The notes: a model not told the origin generated them from the sequence alone. Counted from the first letter of the stretch, positions 1 through 6,166 are shown. The stretch: DNA of 17,281 nt from CG2-30-36-16 sp964372115 (GCA_964372115.1 CAYJPN010000056.1:1-17281); one strand, 5' to 3'. Translations and numbers: made by a program.

Positions 1-124
1 AGAATTCTTCCAAAAAACGTAAAAAAAATTAATCTTTTGCTTTTTGCGTATGTAAAAAGTAGAAGGAAATCTATAAAATAAAATTAACTACGGCATTGTG
101 TTTTAAACATAACAGGCGTTATGC
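1..124 (+). repeat. Inter-cassette repeat, right part only (site 0)
   Basis: This is the 3' part of the recurring attC-like site. It contains the conserved block that reads CTTTTTGCGTATGTAAAAAG, then AAGGAAATCT, then AAAATTAACTACGG, then a TTGTGTTTTAAACATAACA hairpin, ending in the box GTTATGC at 118-124. The same block recurs at about 1125-1215, 2161-2252, 3421-3511, 4600-4692 and 5418-5559. The GTTATGCTGT at 118-127 is mirrored by ACAGCATTAC at 798-807, after the stop of the gene it precedes. Confidence 0.75.
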
Positions 125-148
125 TGTTTTAGTAAAAAAGGATAATTT

Positions 149-793
149 ATGAGAACTATTTTATTAATACTTTCATTGTCAATATTTTTTTTATTTACAT
201 TTAGCTGTGGTTCATCTTCTGGAATAAATTTTTCAGCTCGGGAAATAGAACAGTTACAAATAGGAGTAACTAAAAAAGAATTTATAGACAATGAATTACA
301 ATCCCCATATTCTAAAGAGGAAATCTCTTTTAACAAGGTAAAATCGACTTTTTATTTTTATACTTATTCACAAATGCCATTAGGTTCATTAACTAGAATA
401 GATAAAAAGGACTTATATCTCGAATTCATTGACAATATTCTTAATGGTAAGCTTTTTAATTATTCTTTTAATTCAGAAAATGGTTTTGATATAAAAAAAG
501 CAGATGAAATAATCGTTAATCAAAGTACCAAACAAGAAATCTCAAATCTTTTAGGAAACCCAAATGGAGAATTTCTGCTTCCATCAAATTTTGTAAATAT
601 AATTGTTAAAGACGAGTATGAGAAAAATATTCCTGAAGATGCAAAGAAAGTTTTAGTTTATTATTTCAGTTACTTAAAAAAAGTACCTTTTAGTTTTAAT
701 GAATTTATTACTCATAAAAAGTTTCTTCTTCTTTATATAGACAATAAAGAAACTTTAGTTAAAAAAGTTTCCGCTGAGATGGATACTAAATAG
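149..793 (+). CDS. Lipoprotein of unknown function, possibly BamE/SmpA-like (cassette 1)
   Basis: The product is 214 residues and starts with a lipoprotein signal: positive MRT, a hydrophobic run to residue 19, and a lipobox TFS-C with the lipidated cysteine at position 20. It should be anchored to the inner or outer membrane. Two segments, LQIGVTKKEF near residues 36-45 and NQSTKQEISNLLGNP near 124-138, resemble the 'G-T-x-x-E-V-x-x-x-L-G-x-P' pattern of SmpA/OmlA (BamE-like) lipoproteins. Each is followed by aromatic-rich strands. This is a weak resemblance and the function is unknown. The ATG at 149 has AAGGA at 138-142 as ribosome binding site. The gene is the sole occupant of its cassette: the left box GTTATGC is 25 bp upstream and the right box begins 5 bp after the stop. 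It is very AT-rich, like the other cassette genes. Confidence 0.8.
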   Translation: MRTILLILSLSIFFLFTFSCGSSSGINFSAREIEQLQIGVTKKEFIDNELQSPYSKEEISFNKVKSTFYFYTYSQMPLGSLTRIDKKDLYLEFIDNILNGKLFNYSFNSENGFDIKKADEIIVNQSTKQEISNLLGNPNGEFLLPSNFVNIIVKDEYEKNIPEDAKKVLVYYFSYLKKVPFSFNEFITHKKFLLLYIDNKETLVKKVSAEMDTK

Positions 794-797
794 TAAT

Positions 798-1215
798 ACA
801 GCATTACCAGCTGCTGCTAATGAACCATTTCCCGCATGATGTTAGTAATTGTTTATACGTTCTTATTTGTTGTTGGAATTGGGAGTTTTTTGAAAAATTT
901 AGATTAAATTGAGTTTAATTTTGTGAGTAAATATTAGCCTTAGGCGTAGTTATTTAACGACCGTTGATGGTTTAAAAAAGTTTTTACAAAAAATAACAAG
1001 CTATTTTTTTTACTAAGCGTCTGTTTATGTCGCTTCAATTTGGTTAAGCGAATAACAGGATATCCCAATTTTTAAGGGTTACTATTTATCGTCATTCGGG
1101 GTTTTAAAAATTTAATCGAAATAACCCTTGCTTTTTGCGTATGAAAAAAGTAAAAGGAAATCTTTAAAATAAAATTAACCGTGGTGTTGTGTTTTAACAT
1201 AACACTTCGTTAGTT
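798..1215 (+). repeat. Inter-cassette attC-like repeat, divergent left half (site 1)
   Basis: The site begins with ACAGCATTAC at 798-807, the reverse complement (9 of 10) of the start of cassette 1 at 118-127. It ends with GTTAGTT at 1209-1215. From about 807 to 1045 the sequence is not shared with the other sites, and I see no gene in it. It holds an all-A/T hairpin (AAAAAATA at 988-995, TATTTTTT at 1002-1009). From about 1045 on it matches site 3: AGCGAATAAC, GGATATCCCAATTTTTA, then CTATTTATCGTCATTCGGGG. It then runs into the universal right block (about 1121-1208), with a CCTTGCTTTTT/AAAAAGTAAAAGG hairpin and the GTGTT-TTAACAT-AACAC hairpin. Confidence 0.7.
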
Positions 1216-1235
1216 TGCAAAATTTTGGAGTTGTT

Positions 1236-2054
1236 TTGTCTGAATCGTATAACATTTTTAATATTAAACAAGTCGTTGAGATTGGTACAGTTCTTTCTAA
1301 AAGTTGGTTTAGAGGTCATTCGAAAGTAGTAGATGAATTAGTACCAAAAGTTTTTAGAAATACTTTCACCGACTTGAATTATTGTGGATTTTCTGAATTT
1401 TCATTAATTGAAGAATTTAAAAGAATTGCACCATCAATTGAAAAAAACCTTCCACAATATGATAACAATATGGAATGGCTATTTTTAATGCAACATCACG
1501 GTACTCCAACAAGATTATTGGATTGGTCTGAAAGTATTTTAATAGCACTGTTTTTTGCCGTTTCAGAAAATCCTAAAGAGGATGGTGAATTATGGGCTCT
1601 TTTTCCAAAAACATTAAATGTTCTTTCTGGTATCCCCGGCTTACCAACTTCTAAAAGTAAAATATTAGAATATTTATTCGCTGAGCCACAATTTAACGAC
1701 ACCACCTTTCTTTTAGAGAAACTTGAATTGAAACAAAATCCTAAATTACCTATAGCTTTTTCTCCACCAATTAAATTTGCTAGAATGAATTTTCAGCAAA
1801 GTGTTTTCACTATTCATCCTAAAATTACTTCTGATAATGATTTAAAAATGTTGTTGCCAGAGAAGAAGAATCTTGTAAAGTATATAATACCCAAGGAATG
1901 CAAGCATAAGTTACTGTACGATTTGAATAGCCTCGGAATTAAATACCATACTTTGTTTCCAGATTTGGATAATTTGTCAAAATATATTACAAAAACATAT
2001 TGTTCTATAGTTGCTTACAGTCCACCAGAGCCACCTAATTTTGTGAATGAGTAA
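1236..2054 (+). CDS. FRG domain-containing protein (cassette 2)
   Basis: The protein carries the FRG domain (named after its Phe-Arg-Gly motif). WFRGHS lies about 10 residues after the start chosen here. The second hallmark QHHGTPTRLLDWSES follows about 55 residues later, leading into a hydrophobic ALFFAV segment. The family's biochemical activity is poorly known; members occur in mobile and accessory regions. I chose the TTG at 1236 because GGAG at 1227-1230 sits 5 bp upstream. The frame is open further back to a TTG at 1215, which would give 279 residues, but that codon lies inside the GTTAGTTTGC cassette box and has no ribosome binding site. There is no in-frame ATG before the FRG motif, so a TTG start is needed either way. 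The stop is immediately followed by the right cassette box at 2055. Confidence 0.85.
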   Translation: MSESYNIFNIKQVVEIGTVLSKSWFRGHSKVVDELVPKVFRNTFTDLNYCGFSEFSLIEEFKRIAPSIEKNLPQYDNNMEWLFLMQHHGTPTRLLDWSESILIALFFAVSENPKEDGELWALFPKTLNVLSGIPGLPTSKSKILEYLFAEPQFNDTTFLLEKLELKQNPKLPIAFSPPIKFARMNFQQSVFTIHPKITSDNDLKMLLPEKKNLVKYIIPKECKHKLLYDLNSLGIKYHTLFPDLDNLSKYITKTYCSIVAYSPPEPPNFVNE

Positions 2055-2252
2055 GCAAGTATAACAAGTTATTCCGATTAAAGTCAACACTGGATTTAGA
2101 TGTTTGATAAAAAATTTTTAAGTTCTTTCGGGGTGCAGCTATCTCGAAAGAACAAAAATAACCCTTGCTTTTTGCGTATGTAAAAAGTAAAAGGAAATCT
2201 TTAAAATAAAATTAACTACGGTGTTGTTTTTTAACATAACACGCCGTTATAT
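2055..2252 (+). repeat. Inter-cassette attC-like repeat, shortest copy (site 2)
   Basis: This copy of about 200 bp runs from GCAAGTATAAC (2055-2065) to GTTATAT (2246-2252). The left part TAACAAGTTATTCCGATTAA loosely matches the TAACGTTACAAGGATTCAT start of the other sites. It contains a 9-bp hairpin, GTTCTTTCG at 2122-2130 with CGAAAGAAC at 2145-2153. The same hairpin recurs in sites 4 and 5, with T2128-A2147 here replaced by A4568-T4587 in site 4. The universal right block follows from about 2157. The left box pairs only roughly with the start of its own cassette (GCAA...TAAC). It pairs about as well with the next cassette's box, so this copy does not discriminate between the two. Confidence 0.7.
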
Positions 2253-2280
2253 GGCAGACATAAATTGAGAGAATCGTAAT

Positions 2281-2898
2281 ATGAATGATTATGATTATAA
2301 AGAAATAGCAAGTCAATATGATGAACAAGTAAAAGAATATGATAGTTATGGCCACGATGTGATATTTGGAATGTGTTATGAATATGTTAAACCAAATGAG
2401 AAAATACTTGACCTTGGAATCGGAACTGGCTTGGCATCAATTCAATTTTCTAAGATCGGATTGAAAGTTTACGGTTTGGATATTGCAGAGGATATGTTAA
2501 ACGTTTGCAGAAATAAAGCATTCACAGAAGAGTTAAAGCTTCATAAATTATCAGACGACAACATACCATATAATGACAATTCTTTTAACCATATAATTTG
2601 TTGTGGTGTATTCCATTTCCTTAGTGATTTGAAAAATGTGTTTTCAGATGTGGCAAGAGTGTTACAAAAAAGTGGAATATTCGGCTTTACAATAGCACCA
2701 GCCAATTTTGCAAATGAATATAGTCAGCAAATGACAGCTTGGGGCGTTCCTATCTTCAAACATTCACCTGATTATATCAAGGGATTATTAGCGAATAATA
2801 AAATGAGGCTGTTGAAAGAGCAGAGATTATTAATGAAAGGAGCTGATAAATTGAATTATGATATGCTGTTTTCAGTAATGATTGCAAAATATAAATAG
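2281..2898 (+). CDS. Class I SAM-dependent methyltransferase (cassette 3)
   Basis: This 205-residue cytoplasmic protein has the Rossmann-type methyltransferase layout. Motif I is ILDLGIGTG at residues 42-50. The acidic residue that binds the SAM ribose is D67 in VYGLDIAEDML. A 'LSDDNIPYNDNSFNHI' motif near 90-105 is followed by the usual hydrophobic strand and the FSDVARVLQKSG helix. It resembles Methyltransf_11/25 family members of similar length. The acceptor substrate cannot be told from the sequence. The ATG at 2281 follows GAGAG at about 2266-2270. The gene is alone in its cassette. The 11 bases at the start (2246-2256) are the perfect reverse complement of those after the stop (2918-2928). 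Confidence 0.88.
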   Translation: MNDYDYKEIASQYDEQVKEYDSYGHDVIFGMCYEYVKPNEKILDLGIGTGLASIQFSKIGLKVYGLDIAEDMLNVCRNKAFTEELKLHKLSDDNIPYNDNSFNHIICCGVFHFLSDLKNVFSDVARVLQKSGIFGFTIAPANFANEYSQQMTAWGVPIFKHSPDYIKGLLANNKMRLLKEQRLLMKGADKLNYDMLFSVMIAKYK

Positions 2899-2917
2899 AA
2901 TTATTCAATATGCTAAA

Positions 2918-3511
2918 TGCCATATAACGTTATAAGGATTCATGCCGAACCCCGAAAAAAAACAGGGTAAACTGCGCTGAGGTATAATCCAGTGTCCCCG
3001 CAAAGAAACGGGGTCTATGGATGGACTAAAGCGCAAAGCGGAACAAGCTGGATAATCTGCAATTTCAATAGAATGTTTTGAGGAAGGATTAGAATTTAGT
3101 TAACAAGGTACTGTAGTTGTGTGTTGGCTTTAGAGTATTATTTGCAGCAATTACGGCAAACATTATAATGCTTACTCTTGCAGAAGTGTTATTTTTCATC
3201 ATTTAAATATAGTTTTTTAAGAACCTATAAATTTAGTTTATGGCTACATGGTTTTTTTATCTGTTAGACTTCGGCATGAGCACGGCCGGTCAATATATAA
3301 TGAAGACGAAATTGCTGCATTAGAAAGCGAATAACGACTTGTCCGCCTCTGACGGAGGATATCCCAATTTTTATGGGAACCTATTTATCGTCATTCGGGG
3401 TTTGAGAAATTTAACTAATAACCCTTGCTTTTTGCAGATGTAAAAAGTAAAAGGAATTCTTTAAAATAAATTTAACTACGTGTTGTATTTTAACATATCA
3501 CGTCGTTAGGC
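2918..3511 (+). repeat. Inter-cassette attC-like repeat, longest copy with about 300 bp of unique filler (site 3)
   Basis: It begins with TGCCATATAAC (2918-2928), the perfect complement of the start of cassette 3, and ends with GTTAGGC (3505-3511). The left block (to about 3030) matches sites 4 and 5: TAACGTTAYAAGGATTCAT, an A-tract flanked by CCCCG and GGG, GAGGTATAATCCAGTG, and a CCCCG-CAAAGAAA-CGGGG hairpin. From about 3030 to 3325 there is about 300 bp found nowhere else in the window. It contains no convincing gene, only a 27-codon ATG frame from 3240, plus a stray GTTAGAC at 3263-3269. It may be the remnant of a lost cassette. From about 3325 on it matches site 1 and then the universal right block. 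Confidence 0.7.
3342..3356. repeat. Small palindromic insertion in site 3
   Basis: TCCGCCTCTGACGGA forms a short hairpin with TCCG and CGGA arms. It sits in a stretch reading ACTTGTCCG...GACGGAGG that is absent at the equivalent place in site 1, where AATAAC is followed directly by AGGATATCCC. A related insert beginning ACTTGTCCG occurs in site 5 at 5511. Confidence 0.55.
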
Positions 3512-3588
3512 ATTTTGGCTTAAAGGCAGTGTGCCGATGTCTTAACTTTAATTTAAAAACATTGCCAAGTTAAAGCTAGGAGTACTTT

Positions 3589-4332
3589 ATGAAAAATTTA
3601 TTCTTGTTTGGTGTCGTTTTTTTAATAACAGTGAATATTACTTATTCGCAAGTATTAAAAATACCTTATGATAATAGCTCCCCAGTCGAAATTATTGTTT
3701 CCGGCTCAATCTACTATCAAGATTATACTCCATCGACTGATGATCCTTTGTGCGGTGTTATTGTTTTTTACGCTTCAAATGCGGAAGATGGTTCTAGCAA
3801 TGAAGCAAAAATATTAAAAGGCACTACTTATTATAAAGCGGACCCAGATACACTACGATTTACTAGTAACTCTAATATTGATACTTTATATGTATGTGCT
3901 TTAGATTTAATAAAATACGATAATATTTCACCTCAAGGCGAGTACCTTGTTAAGGTAAATGGAGTTGATTATACTCTAACCACAACAAATATCATTTATT
4001 TATTTGGGAATAACGGAACTACCCCTGTTATTGGAAGTAATTATGAATTACCGAATAATATTTTATTAAAACAGAACTATCCTAACCCTTTTAATCCAAC
4101 AACAAAAATTGAATACGCAATCTCAAATCCAGAGAAAGTTAATATTAAAATTTATGATATTAATGGACGATTAGTGAAACAGCTCTTAAATGAATATAGA
4201 AATACTGGTGAATATTCTGTTACTTGGGATGGAAAAGATAATTATGGAAATCTCGTTGCATCGGGGAATTATTTCTATCAGATATCAAGCGATGATTTTG
4301 TTCAATCAAAGAAGATGATTCTTTTAAAATAA
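3589..4332 (+). CDS. Secreted protein with type IX secretion sorting domain (cassette 4)
   Basis: The product is 247 residues with a Sec signal peptide (MKNLFLFGVVFLITVNITYS, likely cut before Q21). Its C-terminal domain, from about residue 159, has KQNYPNPFNPTTKIEYAI, KIYDINGRLVKQL, SGNYFYQI and the terminal KKMILLK. That is the type A T9SS sorting domain typical of Ignavibacteria and Bacteroidota, with a FlgD-like Ig fold. The protein should be exported to the periplasm, then across the outer membrane by the type IX machinery, with the tag removed. The middle part (residues 21-158) is a beta-rich region that I do not recognise. The ATG at 3589 follows AGGAGT at about 3579-3584. It is unusual for a single-gene cassette to deliver a ready-made T9SS cargo. 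Confidence 0.88.
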   Translation: MKNLFLFGVVFLITVNITYSQVLKIPYDNSSPVEIIVSGSIYYQDYTPSTDDPLCGVIVFYASNAEDGSSNEAKILKGTTYYKADPDTLRFTSNSNIDTLYVCALDLIKYDNISPQGEYLVKVNGVDYTLTTTNIIYLFGNNGTTPVIGSNYELPNNILLKQNYPNPFNPTTKIEYAISNPEKVNIKIYDINGRLVKQLLNEYRNTGEYSVTWDGKDNYGNLVASGNYFYQISSDDFVQSKKMILLK

Positions 4333-4350
4333 AATTATTTAATTATAAAT

Positions 4351-4692
4351 AATGTCTAACGTTACAAGGATTCATACCGAACCCCGAAAAAAAATAGCGG
4401 GGTAAACTGTGCTGAGGTATAATCCAGTGTCCCCGCAATCCGTTAGCTAACGGACGGGGTCTATGGATGGACTAAGCCCCGCCAAACAAAATGGCTGGCA
4501 AGCTCCAAGCGACTTAACGCGGAGACTTGTATTTTTAATGGTACATTTTATAAGTGTGTTAACTCTTACGGCGTGCAGCAATCCCGTAAGAACAAAAAAA
4601 CCCTTCCTTTTTGTGTATGTAAAAAGTAGAAGGAAATCTATAAAATAAAATTAACTACGGTGTTGTGTTTTATACATAACACGCCGTTAGGC
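4351..4692 (+). repeat. Inter-cassette attC-like repeat (site 4)
   Basis: This is one of the two complete copies. The left box AATGTCTAAC (4351-4360) is the complement of the cassette-4 start GTTAGGCATT in 9 of 10 positions, the exception being a G-T pair. The order is TAACGTTACAAGGATTCAT; a CCCCG-A tract-CGGGG hairpin; GAGGTATAATCCAGTG; a second CCCCG/CGGGG hairpin whose loop is replaced by a palindrome; a GCC-rich hairpin at 4477-4500; TCTTACGG/CCGTAAGA at 4564-4571/4584-4591; and the right block with CCTTCCTTTTT/AAAAAGTAGAAGG. It ends with GTTAGGC at 4686-4692. A 61-codon frame (4463-4648) runs through it but does not look like a gene. Confidence 0.78.
4439..4454. repeat. 16-bp perfect palindrome inserted in a hairpin loop of site 4
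   Basis: TCCGTTAGCTAACGGA is its own reverse complement. In sites 3 and 5 the loop between CCCCG and CGGGG reads CAAAGAAA or TAAAGAAA; here the palindrome replaces most of it. The 5516-5535 element TCCGTCTGTTAGCCAACGGA becomes the same sequence with one change if TCTG is removed, so the two are probably relatives. Confidence 0.6.
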
Positions 4693-4714
4693 AGTATAAA
4701 AAGAGGTATAAATA

Positions 4715-5140
4715 ATGTTAATAAAATTTGACGAATATTTTGATGTCAAACCAGAAATTGTCTATTCATATTTTAAAACTCCAGCAGATTGGCCAAAGTT
4801 GTTTTTAGCTTTTGGACAAGCAAAGTTGAAAGATAATGATTGGTATGTAGTTCCATTTCGGAATTTTCCATTCCCATTAATTACTAAAATAACACGTAAT
4901 GAACCAAACAAGGGAGTTGCATGGATATTTAAAGGATTTTGGCGTGGAGAAGGCGAAGTTACAATTGAAATAAAAGGGAATGGAGTACATGTAGGAGGTT
5001 ATGAAAAAATATCTCTTAATAGATTATCATTAATTTCACCACTTATAGAACGACTTTTTCTCAAACGTAGATTCAATTTAATATGGGTATCTGGGTGGCG
5101 AAAGTTGAACCAAATGGCAAAAGAAAAGAAGTTTCTGTAA
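4715..5140 (+). CDS. SRPBCC-superfamily (START/polyketide-cyclase-like) small protein (cassette 5)
   Basis: This is a 141-residue protein without a signal peptide. The opening FDEYFDVKPEIVYSYFKTPADWPKLF is the typical first strand and helix pair of SRPBCC proteins ('V.a.pe.Vw.yl.dp..wp'). It is followed by alternating strands such as GVAWIFKGFWRGEGEVTIEI and a C-terminal amphipathic helix. The family makes a helix-grip fold with a hydrophobic cavity for a small ligand; the ligand here is unknown. The assignment rests on pattern and length and is moderate. The ATG at 4715 has AGAGGT about 8 bp upstream. The gene lies 20 bp after its left box and 20 bp before its right box and is the only gene of its cassette. 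Confidence 0.7.
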   Translation: MLIKFDEYFDVKPEIVYSYFKTPADWPKLFLAFGQAKLKDNDWYVVPFRNFPFPLITKITRNEPNKGVAWIFKGFWRGEGEVTIEIKGNGVHVGGYEKISLNRLSLISPLIERLFLKRRFNLIWVSGWRKLNQMAKEKKFL

Positions 5141-5224
5141 GGAATTAATATTCATTCAATGCCTAACGTTACAAGGATTCATGCCAAGCCCCGTAAAAAA
5201 ACGGGGTAAACTGCGCTGAGGTAT

Positions 5225-5246
5225 GGCATAGCCATCACTATGTGAT
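5225..5246. repeat. 22-bp double-hairpin insertion in site 5
   Basis: Sites 3 and 4 read GAGGTATAATCC here. Site 5 has 22 extra bases between GAGGTAT and AATCC. Together with the flanking AT they contain two overlapping palindromes, ATGGCATAGCCAT and ATCACTATGTGAT. Confidence 0.55.
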
Positions 5247-5455
5247 AATCCAGTGTCCCCGTAAAGAAACGGGGTCTATGGATGGCCTAAGCCCCGCCAA
5301 ACAAAATGGCGGGCAAGCTACAAGCGACTTAACCCGGAGACTTGTATTTTTAATAGTGCATTTAATAAGTGTGTTAACTCTTACGGGATGCAGCTATCCC
5401 GAAAGAATAAAACAACCTTTCCTTTTTGCGTATGTAAAAAGTAGAAGGAAATCTT

Positions 5456-5476
5456 TTCCCGAAGGGATGGATACCC
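5456..5476. repeat. Hairpin insertion in the right block of site 5
   Basis: All other copies read AAGGAAATCT followed by AWAAAATAAA. Here about 21 extra bases intervene, containing TCCCGAAGGGA (a hairpin with TCCC/GGGA arms) followed by TGGATACCC. The exact edges are uncertain because the flanks are T- and A-rich. Confidence 0.5.
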
Positions 5477-5510
5477 AAAAATAAAATTAACTGCGTGTTG
5501 TGTTTTAACA

Positions 5511-5542
5511 ACTTGTCCGTCTGTTAGCCAACGGAGTTACGG
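5511..5542. repeat. 32-bp insertion flanked by TTAACA direct repeats in site 5
   Basis: The terminal TTTTAACATAACA hairpin of the other copies is interrupted. TTAACA occurs at 5505-5510 and again at 5543-5548, with 32 bp between them that contain TCCGTCTGTTAGCCAACGGA at 5516-5535. The flanking hexamers look like a target duplication. The insert disrupts the hairpin just before the GTTAGTT box. Confidence 0.55.
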
Positions 5543-5601
5543 TTAACATGTTGTTAGTTGCAATTACGCGCTAAATGTCAATTTAAGTATGGAGATTCGT
5601 C

Positions 5602-5994
5602 ATGATAAAAAACAAATTGTTGTTACCCGGAGTTACAATGCTTTCGGGTCTTATACTTTGGCTCATTTTCTTCTTTTGGAATGAGGAAATCAGTGGATTA
5701 AGCGGATGGTCATTTGGGTTTAACATAATATTTTGTTTTGTTATTGCCGGACTTTTTGTTTACTCTGCAATCAGTTGTCAACGTGCAACAGGTGGTCGCA
5801 AAGGTAATACAGTTCGTACAGTATTACTACTAATATTAGCCACAGTTACGTTTTTTAAAATAGATATCTACACATCACTCATCCTGGCGCTCGCGGCCAT
5901 TATAACAGGTGTTATGGCATTTAAAGGAACTGATTTCGCGGAGGATAAAAAAAAATCTATCTTAAAAAGTTGGCAAGAAAATAATATTTCCTAA
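5602..5994 (+). CDS. Small multi-pass membrane protein of unknown function (cassette 6)
   Basis: The product is 130 residues with four predicted membrane segments: about 7-26 (LLLPGVTMLSGLILWLIFFF), 37-57 (FGFNIIFCFVIAGLFVYSAI), 72-86 (VRTVLLLILATVTFF) and 91-107 (TSLILALAAIITGVMAF). The C-terminus is charged (DFAEDKKKSILKSWQE). I do not recognise the family. The ATG at 5602 has GGAG at 5591-5594. It lies 49 bp after a cassette box (GTTAGTTGC, 5553-5561), as the other cassette genes do, but no complementary right box or repeat follows its stop. It is therefore either the last, truncated cassette or a gene fused to the chromosome by loss of its site. Transcription would end at the terminator at 6127-6166. 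Confidence 0.75.
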   Translation: MIKNKLLLPGVTMLSGLILWLIFFFWNEEISGLSGWSFGFNIIFCFVIAGLFVYSAISCQRATGGRKGNTVRTVLLLILATVTFFKIDIYTSLILALAAIITGVMAFKGTDFAEDKKKSILKSWQENNIS

Positions 5995-6126
5995 TAAGAG
6001 CGGATGTATCTAATAGGGTGCTATGTACAATTGATGAATTAAAATCAGAAAAAATGCGACATGAAAAAAAAGTGAGTAAACCACTTAACAAAATTTACAC
6101 CTCAGGAAAATATTGCCCCTAAAACA

Positions 6127-6166
6127 AAAAAAACTCGCCATGGAAAAATCCTAAAGCGAGTTTTTT
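6127..6166. terminator. Bidirectional rho-independent terminator
   Basis: ACTCGC (6133-6138) and GCGAGT (6156-6161) form the stem. A run of A lies before the first arm and a run of T after the second, so it works on both strands. It closes the minus-strand rubrerythrin gene, whose stop is at 6175, and also the + strand gene ending at 5994. Confidence 0.85.

Larger units (their letters stand above)
5158..5559 (+). repeat. Inter-cassette attC-like repeat with three hairpin insertions (site 5)
   Basis: The left box AATGCCTAAC (5158-5167) complements the cassette-5 start GTTAGGCAGT in 9 of 10 positions. The module order is that of site 4, including CCCGCCA/TGGCGGG at 5293-5299/5307-5313 and TCTTACGGG/CCCGAAAGA at 5379-5387/5398-5406, with one A-A mismatch. 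It ends with GTTAGTT at 5553-5559. Compared with the other copies it carries three extra short segments at about 5225-5246, 5456-5476 and 5511-5542, each able to form hairpins. A frame of 80 codons (5242-5484) crosses it but does not look like a gene. Confidence 0.78.
1..5994 (+). mobile_element. Integron-like array of six single-gene cassettes
   Basis: Six genes in one orientation alternate with a recurrent repeat. Taking the integron cut G^TTRRRY, the cassettes would be 119-1209, 1210-2246, 2247-3505, 3506-4686, 4687-5553 and 5554 onward. Each gene begins shortly after a GTTA box. The first five are followed within about 5-25 bp by an RYYYAAC-like box complementary to the start of the same cassette, as expected if each cassette existed as a closed circle. 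The proteins are unrelated to one another, as in integrons. Two things differ from classical integrons: the intergenic sites are 190-590 bp long, and no tyrosine recombinase lies in the window. The left end is open, because the window starts inside a repeat. On the right no repeat follows the sixth gene. That this is recombination-derived is an inference from the box pairing. Confidence 0.7.

Noticed and set aside
988..1009. A/T-only hairpin in site 1 as a terminator
   Set aside because: The stem has no G-C pairs, so it would be weak; not supported as a terminator.
1215..1235. Upstream TTG start for the FRG protein
   Set aside because: It lies within the cassette box GTTAGTTTGC and has no ribosome binding site; the TTG at 1236 has GGAG at proper distance.
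3240..3323. 27-codon ATG frame in the filler of site 3
   Set aside because: No ribosome binding site, very short, and no recognisable domain; cannot be told from chance.
4463..4648. 61-codon frame starting MDGLSPAKQN with a lipobox-like SVLTLTAC, inside site 4
   Set aside because: The homologous frame in site 5 (5242-5484) differs at 10 codons by amino-acid changes and only 4 by silent ones, as expected without protein selection. The frame coincides with the hairpin modules of the repeat and is broken in the other copies.
5242..5484. 80-codon frame in site 5, related to the one in site 4
   Set aside because: Same argument: it runs through the structured repeat, and its ends fall within inserted hairpins. 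No ribosome binding site is seen.
1..5561. CRISPR or retron explanation for the repeats
   Set aside because: The repeats are too long and irregular, full genes lie between them, and there is no cas gene or reverse transcriptase in the window.
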